Source: Polytrichum commune
Lineage: Eukaryota; Streptophyta; Polytrichopsida; Polytrichales; Polytrichaceae
Direction of reading: 5' to 3'
Length of the DNA: 60,000 nt
NCBI GenBank assembly: GCA_950295325.1
Contig: OX485805.1
Location: 374,501 to 434,500, forward strand
Below are positions 1 through 11,432 of the stretch, piece after piece; position 1 is the first letter of the stretch, and every line of letters starts with the position of its first letter. Made by a program: the position numbers and the translations under genes. Below the pieces are notes generated by a model. That model saw only the letters and a program-made list of their open reading frames with translations, had not been told where the DNA came from and searched no databases.

Positions 1-295
1 ACAAATATTGTCGTCCCAACTTACTATCAGTTCATCCACTTTTAATTTGGTATATTGTGCATCCTAACATTTTTTCAATGAAATATTGTTATGGATCACT
101 GAAATGTTTATTAAAAATCACTTAGTAAGTGAGAGAAATTACTACATTGTAAATTTAGAAGGCCCATGTTTCTTTAACATGAGATGACAGATATTGTTAT
201 AATCACATTTAGTGTTATTGACACTATGCAGGTGGTTTACAATTAGTACTGAGCAAGACAAATAGAATCGGTGACACTAAATACAATATTTAGTG
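1..295 (-). mobile_element. TA-flanked MITE, copy A (truncated by window start)
   Basis: This is the right-hand part of a short non-autonomous DNA transposon related to the copies at 666-1049, 8286-8690 and 26660-27093. It ends in CAATATTTAGTG followed by TA (296-297), which mirrors the TACACTAAATATTG start of copy B. The internal segment at about 230-280 (TTACAATTAGTACTGAGCAA) is the reverse complement of the start of copy B, so this copy is inverted relative to B. The left end lies outside the window. There is no coding capacity. The TA duplication suggests a Tc1/mariner-type mobilising source, which is inference. Confidence 0.6.
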
Positions 296-297
296 TA

Positions 298-663
298 GTA
301 CTTGTAGAAACAATTGTTTCACAAGCAGAGAAACTTGAGCATCACCTGCCATACATGGTGCACCAGTTTGGGACCAGTTTACCTCCACTTCTTAATTTCC
401 AACTCCAGACTTCCAAATGAAAAGGAGTTAGTGACTCATCACACCAACTGTCTTAACAAAGATAAACACAACCAGGGACGGCCTCATAAGGATGATAGTG
501 CCTGCTAGGCACAAACTCCCACATGCAGCTAGACACAAATAATCTACAATGACATACTTTCTATACGTATATTGAGCACACAAATAAGAAAGGAGCAAAC
601 GAAACAGACAAGACCATCATCATAGATTAAATGGGAGCCTATGCTTTCAGGTGGAGGAAGAAG
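298..663. other. spacer between two inverted MITE copies
   Basis: This 366-bp stretch separates the facing ends of MITE copies A and B. It contains short open frames without recognisable domains and no RNA gene that I can see. Confidence 0.4.
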
Positions 664-665
664 TA

Positions 666-1049
666 CACTAAATATTGTATTTCTATTGTCTTGCTCAATA
701 CTAATTGTTAACCGCCTATGTAGGGTCACTAGCATTGAATGTAAACCTAACATTATTTGTCATTCCTTGTAAATTTTTTTTTGAGCAATATAGATTAACA
801 ATGTTGCAATTATTGTCACTTACTAGGTATTTTTTCATCCAAGTTTCAATCATCCATGACAATATTTCATTACAAAAATGTTAGGATGCAAAAAATGATC
901 AAACTTTGTTGCAATAACTGGCATATTTTCCATCCAAATTTCAATCAACCATGATTTCAATATTTGTAGAGTTATGAATAAGAAGTGTCATTGGAAAAGT
1001 TACTATAGTGACATAAAATGCCATATGACACTAATTACAATATTCAGTG
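666..1049 (+). mobile_element. TA-flanked MITE, copy B
   Basis: This is a complete 384-bp copy. It begins CACTAAATATTGTATTT and ends TTACAATATTCAGTG, so the ends are imperfect inverted repeats of about 15 bp. It is flanked by TA on both sides (664-665 and 1050-1051). The interior carries sequence shared with the other copies, including a conserved stretch near the end reading GTGACATAAAAT at about 1007-1018. There is no transposase frame; it is a non-autonomous element. Assignment to a Tc1/mariner-like group rests only on the TA target and is tentative. Confidence 0.65.
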
Positions 1050-1051
1050 TA

Positions 1052-2843
1052 ATTGCCCCATACAAGGCCCATTGATATTGTTGGTAAGCCTTGCAAGGCG
1101 TGCACAAGGAGAACTCTCTAGAAACTCAAAGGGTCCACTCCAAAGGAGAATTGTTGTAGAGGCACCCCATCCCTATGCACCCACTATCTCCTCAATGGGT
1201 TGCCACATTGGAATTGCCAATTTTACACTTTAGTAATCTATAATTAAGGCATTGTAAGCAAGTGTGGTGTGTCATTTGGGATCCCACATTCTTATGATTA
1301 TGAGGTGAAAGGCAAGATCATAAAAAGCTACTCAAAGCGAACACTTTTTCTAAAGCAAAAGCTTGGACATGACCAAGATGGGTAGCACAAACATATGCCC
1401 CCTATATGCTCACAATTCGTTTTGTAATGTTTTGATTTTGAAATTGAGATACATATCAAGTATTTTAAGTTGCATGGTTTTCAAATCCACTTCAAAAGGA
1501 TAACTCAATGAGGTGATTATCACGTAAACTAAATCACTTTAAGTGCCCAAACTCACCTAAGAGTCGGGAATAATGTAGGTGCCAAGAAACTGAGGGTCCA
1601 GTTCTATGGAGACACCAAGCATCATGGTCCAAACCTCTTTTGACTCTATGGGCTTGAGGATGTACCCATTAAGGCTCATTGAAGGCTCAAAGCCTTTAAA
1701 GTTTCTTGACCCCCTCCGCTCCTAAGAAACAAGACAAAACCTCCTAAAATGTGAGGTCCTTTGACCACGCCTAGGTTTGCATGTTGGGTGCACCTTCATG
1801 CCCTTCCCAAACTGTTGCTAATATGGAGGTGACATAATTGAGGTCTGTTGATTATTGAAGTTCGATGTCTACCGAAGCATTCTCCTTGAGGCACTTCATT
1901 GGTAATGCGAGAGGTATCTGAATGCCTTGTACGCCATCAACAATGCATGTCGTAGGTCTACAGTCATCAACTACATTTCAAGGTACGAAGTGGAAAGGTA
2001 TGGAATATTGAAATCCAAACTACTTTGGGGACATTGGGGAAACTCTCATTTCATGATGGACGTTTACACCTTCTGCTCTTGGTAACTGACAATTTAGACT
2101 GAATCATACAAATTTGCAATCTATCACATTGTGAGCCAGTCAAAACAAAACAACTGTGCATTTGAAGATTATGTGCAGCTCATGCATAACCTCATGGTGC
2201 CTCAATTACCAATGAAGTGCTATACGGTCCGCAACGATATAACCAGACTTCAAAAAATGTAATTATAAATGTATTTCAAATGTGGCATGCATTTAGTGAG
2301 GGATTCAGCAGTTGAAATGATGCCTGGATTGGATATTGCAATTTGAAAAGAAATGAGTGAAGAGCCTTACAAAAAGACCTTAATACTCAACACCTTGAAT
2401 TGTGCACTGTTTGTTTATGAAAACTCTATTGCATTGTGTGCTAGACTACATTTGCAGTGCCACATAAAAACCCAAAGGTAATGTAGAAAGAGATTTCCCA
2501 ACCATGTTTTCAGAACAGCCAGTTGCAGCTGATCCAAAAGAAGCTGCTCTATCTGTTGTACAATGTGTAGAATTACACGTTTGTGTTAAACTCAGATGAC
2601 AGGTTCTACATTTTTTCCTTCATAAATTGCTGAAAATCCATGGTCGAAGTCGTTCTTGTGATATCAAACATTACTTGCAAGTTCTCCATCACCCTGTGCA
2701 ACAGACCTGCAGAAACATTTTAAATTATAGTAACACACAGGATGCCCGGCTACTTCTGATGCATTAAATTAGACTACATTATATTACTTTGAAAAATGAT
2801 GTTGAAAGTAACTGTGGTTCACCTGTGCATTGATCCTGGTCAA
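1052..2843. other. intergenic, nothing recognised
   Basis: This is 1.8 kb between MITE copy B and the 3' end of the RING gene. It has only short interrupted frames, and I see no transposon ends, RNA genes or repeats here. It includes the 3' flank of the minus-strand RING gene, in which no canonical AATAAA stands out close to the stop codon. Confidence 0.4.
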
Positions 2844-5800
2844 CTAAAGATGAAGTGCTGAAGGTTTAGAGGTGAGGGTGCCTCTGCAATTCGGGCAAGT
2901 TCGGCTGCTATCCCAAATCTGGATTGCACAATCCAGACAAGTAGTGGCATGCATGCATGGATAGAAGCATCCCCTCTTCTTGATGTCACATCCACTGGAT
3001 CTGCTGGGCCCAGTGCCTTCTATTTCCTCCGTGCATATACAGCAGCTGCTCTGCGTGGCATTAATGGCCATTCCTGCGTCCACGTTTGTTCTTCGAGCCT
3101 GCCCCCTATTTGGCAAAGCCTACCAAATCACGAAACCCGTAAATTGAACCATAAAATTATAGAAATCAAGACTAGAGATAGCTAATCCAGAGATGATTTT
3201 GAAGTTGCATGCTCAACCTAAAGGGATAGGGTGCTGCAGATCAGGAGACTCCATCTCTCTCTGCCCTTAGTTTCTCGGGTATCATGTCTTAAGGTTCTTG
3301 CAGGGATTCTTAAGGGTTGGTCCCACCTGCTTGGATTTCTTACCCAAAAAAATGAATATGTAACAGGTGAGCAATAGGGTTGTAGTTTGCAACCAGTGTT
3401 AAGACTGGTATCATCTTTTTTCTATCCCATTCAGGTGTCTACAATAAGGATTTCACATTTTGTGATACTAGTAGGGTATGACTATTTGCAGTGTTTTTGT
3501 TTTCAAAATCAGTCGGACTATATATCATGAAAGAACCTTCATACCTAGGTAAAGTGGTCCTAGTATCAATATGGTTTACAATGATATTGAATCAAATAAT
3601 AACTTGGGTATACAAAGATTCTCTCACTTTGACATACCCTCCGAATATCAATATTTGACTGGTATTACAATTGAGATACCTGTGGGTAGGTTCTTTGATA
3701 CCATTATTGATGTTGATTGATGATACCCGCACAATCACCTATATACCGGTTCAACATTGGTTGCAATCCAAGGAGACAAGGAGAAGAGGAAAGAGCTCTC
3801 TGCAGAACTTATCCACCTAGAGGTAATTCAAAGGAAGGAATGAAGAACAAGAATGAAGTGGAATCCAGCAAACATGCTTACATTGATGATAGCAGGCATC
3901 AACTCCAATTGCATCTCTTTCGTATTTCTTGCAGTCCTCTCCCAAGAAGATAAACGAGCTTGTCTTGATGATGCCCATTGCTGAAACAGTCTCCTTTTCT
4001 CCAACCTTGCGGCCTTGTGGCTCTGAGGAATGATTCTTGTCAATATCTAGATTTAGGGTATGACTTTTGAGAAACTAGGTCACTAATGCCAGGCACAATG
4101 CTTTATTCACCACGGCCCTGAAATTCTCTCTTCTGTCCAGTATCTAGAATAGACGTAGATGGTACCTGCATTGTTGAGAGTGGTACATTGACCACTATGC
4201 TAGATATTGGGAGAGAGGTGAACTTTAGGGCCCCTGTCGCAGATTCCACAATCCCGACTTTTCATGTGTGTTCAATCACAAAAAGCGAATTCTGGTTATA
4301 TTATTTTTGAGAAACCAGGATTCAAAACAGCAATGTGGTTTAGAAATTCGTACTTCCATGCACTCATTGTTACACTCCTGTCGGATCGCGAGAATTGTTT
4401 GTTGACATCTTTCGTCGATTTCACTCAACTTTTTCTGCTGTTCTTCCCCGCTTCCTGCTGCGATCAAGATTTCATCAATACTCTGCACCTCTTCGTCCTC
4501 TGCGGCTTTGATTCTGTAAAGATTACCTTCATCATCACCAAGATTGCAATCACAAGCATCTCCAAAGTTCAATTGGAACATGTATAAACATCTAAAATTG
4601 GAGACCTCTCTCGCGCAAACAGTAATATTCAACTAACTGAACTAGTAGGAGATTAGTGTCTCTTGAAATTAAAAGAGCAGACAGGAACTGCGAAAGCCTA
4701 AGGAAGAAGCACCCAATCTCGAGCAAACCCTGCATTCTAACCAAAAGCGACCCTAAAACCTAGATATTGATCATGAAGATGTATCAGGACATGAGAGTCG
4801 AGGATGTTTTTTGGGTTACAACTGAATGTAGGTTCAGAACTAATTTAAAAATCTAGACCTTATTCATAAATTATCTAAATAAATCTCCTAAAAGGCGTTG
4901 GAATCCCCTTCAATTTCTAACAAGACTCTCTCTCTTTATATTAATTTTATCCTCAGTTGCTGAAAAGGACGGCAATAAGTGTTTCGACCGTATCCGCATT
5001 TCTAAGAGCCAACACGAATAGAGCAGTATATATTGAAGGCTATAAGGGAGCCATGTACCAAAGAAACAGGTAAGTAGTTGAATACATAGAGCACATGTTA
5101 AAATGATATGTTATCAACGAGGTCATTTGTGCGACACTTGAGCCTCCTTCGCAGTTTGATGCAGTTTTGAATAACTTTCATAACTACGTTCGACAACTTT
5201 TACGATAAGATGACAGGTAGTCTGCGAAGAGAAGTGGAGAATGCTCCCAGGCAGTGAGGTACTTCACCTTGCATGAAAGGCTGGGGCTAACGCTGCATTG
5301 TCCCCTTGCAAAGTCTTCTTCATCTCCTGCAGCTCTCCGATTCGAACTAAAGTTTGTGATAGTAATTTGGAGCCCTGAGTCGGCCATGAATTCTCTGTGG
5401 CCTCGATGTTGAAGCTTTCAGAATTGAAATTTTCAAAGGATGTCCGAGCATTTTCGTCGCAGACCTTCACCTACACATGTCATGAACCTTACCATTTAGT
5501 AAGCACCACGTGAATCCCACGCAGAATGTCAAGTGTATTCTGGCACTCTACGGCACGCACCTTCTTCATGAAATCTTCCCAAGCTGAGAGCCTCTCAGCA
5601 AAGATTTTCTCGCTGGACTCCTCGGATTCTTCAACAGATGTCATGCTGATCGTGCTCTGGTGTAGGCTAATGTCGTCATCGCCAGCATCACCAACATGAT
5701 GAGCGGTCGATGACGACGACTCCGATCTGCTCCCATAGTGTAACCGAGTGGACTCATCCACCTCGTCCTCCACCTCGTTCACCCCCAAAAAACCCAACGG

Positions 5801-5914
5801 AATCATTGGACTTGCAGACAACAATGACTCTGCTATGGCCCTCCGGAGATCGTCGTCCTCATCCAACCCATATTCCTCGACCAAAGAGCCCCCCACAGGT
5901 GAAGAAGTTGACAT
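2844..5914 (-). CDS. UIM-RING E3 ubiquitin ligase, five coding exons
   Basis: A probable E3 ubiquitin-protein ligase assembled from five minus-strand exons: 5561-5914, 5268-5470, 4354-4591, 3882-4046 and 2844-3119. The introns are 90, 676, 307 and 762 bp, all GT-AG, and every junction keeps frame (1236 nt, about 411 residues). The start is the ATG at 5912-5914. Residues 18-34 hold an acidic patch followed by LRRAIAESLL, which fits a ubiquitin-interacting motif with its key Ala26 and Ser30. Exon 3 and exon 4 products are charged and probably helical or coiled. The last exon encodes a RING-HC: CxxC (CCIC), then CMHATTC, CLDC and CPNC, that is C3HC4, close to the C-terminus. In this family the RING recruits an E2 and the UIM binds ubiquitin. 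Expected location is cytosol or nucleus, with no signal peptide or membrane segment. Exon 4 (CTAG at 4047-4050, or the CAG before AGC) and exon 5 each have a second in-frame acceptor nearby, so a few residues are uncertain. No transcript evidence is available. Confidence 0.75.
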
Positions 5915-6804
5915 CTTCGCCTCACCCTCTTCTCTCTCAAATCTACCAAAACCCTAGATACTGGGCCAAAGGTGATGAATGTCCTTTAGGCGCCAGTCTG
6001 TGTGAACCCTAGTGCCTCTTGAATACTTCAAAATCCTGCATCAAACCTACTAATGATGCATGCCACAAATTCAAGTCTCCACAATCCTGCACAACAAGGT
6101 CGACTCGCACACCCCCACCAAAATTTATTCGTCTTGTACAGATTCACTATTGACGAACACCATCACTGTGACTGATCAGCCTCCTCGACGTCGATCCCAA
6201 AAAACTCGTTTTCCTTCCTTGGACGATGATCACTTGCAAGTCCAGCTTCCTTTGACGATGATCGGTTGCAGCCCTAAGCAGCAAGTTGAACGTGCCTGCT
6301 TGTAGAGATCATCACTGATCGACTTATCTGATCCGGCTGCACAAGAGAATGATCAAGACTCTGCAAAGCCCACAGCAGCGGTACTGCCTACCGACTGCTT
6401 TAATCTCCACTAAGCTTACTGACTGACTGAGTTGGTTGAAGTGAAGTTGATTACGTGATGAGTCTGCGTGTCTGTCGGTCGGGAGGAGGAGCCAAGTTGG
6501 GTATGCGATGCGTGAAACTGTGATGCATAGATTCGCACCTGAGCTGCTTCGTGGATGTAAGTGGGACGTGTCTGGCAGGTCTGTCGGTATTAGCCATGGC
6601 CAAATGGGTAATGAGATACAAGTTCAATGAGTGCATGGTTGACCAAAGATTACATCCCTTCAAGGATTGGGCACTTATAATGAAGTCGTCTACCCTGATG
6701 AATCGAATAACAAATCGGTGGAAGGAATGGGACGTGTAAAACTTAACTTAGATGGACCACTCGCATCAGCCACCCACCGATTCGAGTCGTCGTGTCTAGC
6801 ATTA
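5915..6804. other. upstream flank of the RING gene
   Basis: This 890-bp interval should contain the 5' UTR and promoter of the minus-strand RING gene. Several short open frames overlap here on both strands, but none has a recognisable domain. I cannot place a TATA box with confidence. Confidence 0.35.
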
Positions 6805-7236
6805 GGGCCCTGCCACACTGTAGGCAGGGCACCACCGGCGAAAGGCTAGGCTAACACCTAGCCTAGTAACCAGATTCGTAGCCGGCAGGGGGTCGGGGTA
6901 CCTCACGGGGACGGCACCGGCAATGTGCAAGCCGCAGCTGCCCAGAAGTTTCCAGGCTCTCTGCAGAGCCTGCAGAGCATGCAGAGCCGAGAGTGTGCAG
7001 AGCCTGGGCGAGAGTGTGACAGTGTGAGCAGGGGCCCTTGTGAGGATGAGCTGGCGAGGCCCGGCGCCGGGGGGGTAGGAGAGCCAGCCTCCGCCCCCTG
7101 GAAGTTCTTTGGATGTAGGCAGGGTGCCACGCCGGATTCCCGCCATGGGAACTGCCGCCGGTGGGGTAGTCCGGCCCCTGCCAGGGCCAATCGGGGGCCG
7201 GGATTCCAATTGCCTGCCCCCAATGTGGTTTGGGCC
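6805..7236. mobile_element. GC-rich Tourist-like MITE
   Basis: A strikingly GC-rich island of 432 bp in AT-rich DNA. The left end reads GGGCCCTGCCACACTG. The right end, read from the other strand, is GGCCCAAACCACATTGGGGG, so the ends are imperfect inverted repeats. Both are flanked by TTA (6802-6804 and 7237-7239), the 3-bp target duplication typical of PIF/Harbinger elements. Several overlapping open frames of 129-145 codons run through it on both strands, but they reflect high GC and few stop codons rather than genes. The inverted repeats are diverged, so the exact boundaries are less secure than for the element at 14593. Confidence 0.5.
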
Positions 7237-7615
7237 TTAATTCGATCACCATGTTCTGTTAAGTTACTTTGCTTGCTTTCCTTTCGGACTGAATCACCCA
7301 CTCTGCAACGCTACAGTTGTTGCTTCGGTGGCAACTCAAGTGGGGTTCCAGAGGAAAAATAGGGAAGAATCTTTAATAAGTAATCGGTGGTCGTTCATTG
7401 GACAGCAACTTTGAGAACTTATAAGGTTACCAAGCGTGGACTTTACCACAACCTTCCCTACAGAGCGGTGTCTCATCCATGTCAGTGAATGGAGGGTGTC
7501 TGGTGGTGGGCAGACCACATCCAAGTCACCCATTCACAGCACTCCATCCTATGGTCTACGAAACTTCTTCGGTAGTTCAAAAAAAAATTCCGATGAATGA
7601 AATTTCAGCGGATGA
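7237..7615. other. intergenic, nothing recognised
   Basis: This is 379 bp between the GC-rich MITE and the long inverted repeat. It contains a 61-codon and a 65-codon frame without domain signals, and nothing else I can support. Confidence 0.35.
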
Positions 7616-7860
7616 AAATAAATGTTTGCAAGATGAAGGGTTGATTGTTCATCCTATCGTATGAGAGCATTTTGTATGGGATTTTTGAAAGTTCTCATAG
7701 GGTTTCCTACGTTTCCAATGGAGTTCCCTTGGTGTAGGCTAATGTCCCCTGAAACTCCATTGGGAACGTAGGGAACCCTATGGGAACCTTCAGAATCCCA
7801 CACAAATGCTCTCATACGATAGGATGAACAATCAACCCTTCATCTTGCAAACATTTATTT
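7616..7860. repeat. long inverted repeat (foldback hairpin)
   Basis: Two arms of about 110 nt (roughly 7616-7726 and 7751-7860) are near-perfect reverse complements separated by a loop of about 25 nt. The outer part of the arms, for example AAATAAATGTTTGCAAGATG at the left and its complement ending at 7860, is essentially perfect. The inner part (ATAGGGTTTCC against GGGAACCCTAT) has scattered mismatches. A transcript would fold into a long hairpin. It could be a foldback-type MITE or a small-RNA-producing inverted repeat; the sequence alone does not separate these. Confidence 0.75.
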
Positions 7861-7871
7861 CATTTCAATCA

Positions 7872-7990
7872 TCAAAAGGGGCTTGCAGATGATGGCTAGT
7901 GCCCTTGGTTCTACCTTTCAGAAGGAAGAGGTAGGAGTTCAATTCCCTACGTTGGCATCATCTCCTCCGCAAGTCCTTTTAATGAAGTAC
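7872..7990 (+). other. tRNA-like / SINE-like remnant
   Basis: Just right of the hairpin, GATGGCTAGTGCCCTTGG resembles an RNA polymerase III A box and GAGTTCAATTCCC at about 7937-7949 resembles a B box (GGTTCGANTCC-like). The spacing and the sequence GGAAGAGGTAGGAGTTC recall the 5' half of the SINE at 35187. There is no clear poly(A) tail and no target duplication, so this may be a truncated SINE or a chance match. Confidence 0.3.
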
Positions 7991-8285
7991 TTAGTTTGAA
8001 AATTTTCATCTAAGATTTGTGAGTGGATGGAGGCCGAGATTTCATCCAACATGAAGTTTTTCAAGCTCTACCTGAGGGAAAAGAAGCCAAAAGTTGGGGC
8101 ATCATAAGAGCCTTTAAATTTGTCAAATTATAATCGATGGCCGAGATCTTCCTAGCCCACCACTACACGGGAGGCGTTCACAACACCTCAGTGACGCGGG
8201 TGCCTCATCTTTTCTCAAAAGCAAGCATCTAGGTCTCTACATGGTTACAATATTGTGTCCCGTTTATCTAGGTTGTTGTGTACTA

Positions 8286-8690
8286 CACTAAATATAGTAT
8301 CCGGTACGTGTCATATGGTGTTTTATGTCACCATGGCAACTTTTCTAATGACACTTCTTAGGAATATGTTTATAATATTGTCATCCCAACTTATTTTTGG
8401 TTCATCCAAATGTCAATTACTGAAACAAAGTTTTGGTATATTATGCATCCTAAGATTTATGGAATGAAACGTTGTCATGGATTATTCAAATTTGGATGAG
8501 ATCTCACTTAGTAAGTGGCAGTATTTGCAACATTGTAAACCTATAATGCTCAAATTTAATTTACAAGGAATGACAAATATTTAATAATGTTAGGTTTGTA
8601 ACATTTAGTGTTGGTGACACTACATGGCATTTTACAATTAGCATTGAGCAAGACAACTAGAATTGGTGACACTATATACGATATTTAATG
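8286..8690 (-). mobile_element. TA-flanked MITE, copy C
   Basis: This 405-bp copy is inverted relative to copy B. Its start, CACTAAATATAGTATCCGG followed by a segment with GTGTCATATGG and TTATGTCAC, is the reverse complement of the copy B right end. Its right end (GATATTTAATG) corresponds to the copy B left end. TA precedes it (8284-8285), but the bases after the right end are AA, so one terminal or target base has mutated. It is non-coding. Confidence 0.6.
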
Positions 8691-10590
8691 AAGATATCGT
8701 GTATGAGGATAGTGGATATTGCAAATAAGACCAAGCCGCAGAAGCAGCAAGGTACATACTATTTACGGTAGCCAATATCCCCATGCACACTATCAAGTGT
8801 AACAATCAAGACAAGTGGTGAGCCATGGTAGATATAGTGGTAGATACGACAATAGATGCCATTTTCTTGGTAGATAGATGGGGTAGGAACAAGGGTGCAT
8901 GTTATGACTCCTAGTCAAGGTGATGAGAGCCAATTGAGAGTTGGCTATGTTGTAAACCACCTCGTCTTGGCCACTACGTGCAATTAGGTTGGCTTTGTGA
9001 ATAGGTTGCCTCCTGATATATGCAAATTATTTTGGGTCAAAATCAGATCACAAAAAGTCATAACTTTGTTTATTAATTTGTGTAGCAATCATAGGAAAAA
9101 AAACATAAATCTTGTAGTTTGTTAATGTGGCCATTCAAATTCCAAAATATTGTGGAATGTCGATAAATTATCCTAGGGCAAATCAATTGCCCAAAGCAAT
9201 GTAGTAAATCCCACCAATGGGTATATATCATAGCATTAATATGACATACTAGAGTGTCACTTTTGGCAATTCATATGTTTACAAAAAAATAAAAAATAAA
9301 AAAATAGAAATGTTTATGGAGTGACAAATGCGATTACATCCTTATGGATGTATATGTATGTATATGTACTATACATGAAATAGGATTGCACACATGTGAT
9401 ATATTCTAAGCATGGGAACACATTCCAAGGAAATATAAAGTGTTGGTAAGGGTAACTAATTTTGTTTCCATGTTAAGGTTTTTATCCATGAACTTATCCT
9501 TGAATTATTTAATTTAACATGTACAAAATATTTCATTAAGTTTGTTCCATGCGTTTTTATATTGAAAAGGTTATTGTATTGACATATAGTAGGAATAATG
9601 TGGAGAGGGTGTTTTGCTACAGTTTGAGAATAGGTTCAAGGATATTTTTTTGGACCAATAAGAAGTGATGTTTCAATGATTTGGAGTTGTAAGGTGTTTG
9701 AGAAGGTGCCAGTCTAGAAAAAATAATTTGACCTAGGCTTGACAATGGAGCACAAGAGATGTTTTCAACCCACGTGATGGAACGATGTCTTAAGTTGCAA
9801 AGCTAGTCACTCACTTCAAAGGTACAAAAGTTGCATTCGATGTTGCATGCATGTTCATCTTTCTTATCCATTCCTTTTGCAAACTTGCCCCTTTGCTTGT
9901 ACCTATCTCTAAACCTATAGTGGAATTGGAGTTCATCTATGTTAGGTAACCTACCATGAGACTCATCATATTTCTTGATTATGTTTGTCATCATTTATAC
10001 AATTATTATCCTTATCATTATTTATCGGTTCATTAAAATCATTGGCTCATGCCCCATAAGGTCTCGGTCCGTGAGATTTGAGCATGACAAATGAATTATT
10101 GTACCCTGTTCATTATATAAATGCCATTGTTTGTTTATGTGCAAGCCAGAGTTCGGGAAGTTTTTGAATCCTTAGTGGCTAATTGCCGGTAGTTGCTACG
10201 AAGGGTCGGATTTTTTCCAATTTACATCGGCAAGAGCCGGTCTTTTGTAAAATCAATCGGCCAATTGCCTATGTTTTCATATTTTCATTGGCCAATATCT
10301 GATTAAATGGAATTCATATCGGCACTAATTGTTTAAAAAATGTATGAAAAGGTATTAGAAATCATTTCTTAGTACAAAATCTTGAATAAGTAAAAAAAAG
10401 GCATGTTCAAAACTTTAAATTTCAAGAGCTAATATCCTTGATAGGGATTGAACCTAGCAATGCCTTCACCGCTTGAAGGCCAAGGGTCCCTCAATTCTTC
10501 ATAGAAGCAATTGGATTTGGTCATGGAAAGGTTGCATAATTCAAAAAGTTTAAGGTTTAGGGTACTTCCTCAAGTGCATCATTAGATACC
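8691..10590. other. AT-rich intergenic, nothing recognised
   Basis: This is 1.9 kb of AT-rich sequence without open frames of note. The minus-strand 63-codon frame at 9803-9994 shows no known domain. The part from about 10140 on contains repeated short ATCGGC/GGCCAAT motifs that recur near 12050-12180, possibly degraded ends of the hAT element to the right, but I cannot pair them. Confidence 0.35.
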
Positions 10591-11432
10591 TCAGACAGAT
10601 AGTGTTGGATTGCTATACAAATAGCGAAACTTAGCAGCATCCTTCCAAAGATCTAGAGCACTTATTCGAATGTCATCAAAATTATTGTGTGGGCCTTCTA
10701 TAGCAACACGCATCATACTTTCTAAGTTAGATGTAGACAGTCGATTACGAAGATTTTGTTTAATAGTATTTTGAACAGAAAACGTCCTTTCCCATGTTGC
10801 AGTACTCACACATTGGCACTTAGCAATCTCAGCAAGAATCAGAAGGTTAGAATACTTCACTTTCAAAGATGGAGACCAAGAAATTGATGTCCATACATCT
10901 GCAAAAGTAAGATCCATCCACTATGTACTTCCTTGTATTTTGAAAGCAAAAAACTCTTGCTTGCACAATGTTGCATTCACCAACGGCGGAAGGACTTGAA
11001 CTCCTTGTATTTTTTGTACACCGTATTGCTGCAACAACCTATCCAACTCCACAACACCCCAAGAAGCCAAACCCACTTGTCTATGAGGCATGTGTAAAGG
11101 ATTAAGAATTTTAAAATAATCTATAATGTCATTATCAACAAATATTGCCTCTAAAGCACTACAAACCACTTCATAATAAGTTTTTTGAAAGTCCAAAACA
11201 CTCTCTAAGTCACGACCCAAAGGATCCCGAATCAAGTCTATAGAATGAAACTTAGAACCTCTAATTTCACTTGATAAGCGTTGTAGATATCCAGATGGAA
11301 GCCCAAATTGGGGTAGAATAGGAAATCCACTAGAAGAATTAAAGGTGTCTTAATTTAAATCACATGAATCCATAACAAAACACATTCTAATGGTTGCACT
11401 TTCCGATTTTACAATAGATCCTATAGAAAAAA
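10591..11432 (-). pseudogene. decayed hAT-family transposase (C-terminal part)
   Basis: This is the C-terminal part of a hAT-type transposase of the group that gave rise to ZNF862-like domesticated proteins. The downstream piece (10591-10917) carries the hAT dimerisation region: LLILAEIAKCQCVSTATWER, then TFSV and a KQNLRNRLS stretch, followed by MMRVAIEGP. The upstream piece (about 10921-11340) continues in the same frame (LPQFGLPSGYLQRLSSEI, then GVVELDRLLQQYGVQ). A TAG at 10918-10920 interrupts the two, and a further in-frame TAA lies at about 11351. No DDE catalytic core, BED zinc finger or reliable terminal repeats with 8-bp duplication were found, so this is a fragment and not a functional gene. 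Confidence 0.7.

Noticed and set aside
6802-7362. Overlapping open frames of 129-145 codons on both strands
   Set aside because: They lie within the GC-rich MITE, occur in several frames at once, and show no domains; high GC alone explains the lack of stops.
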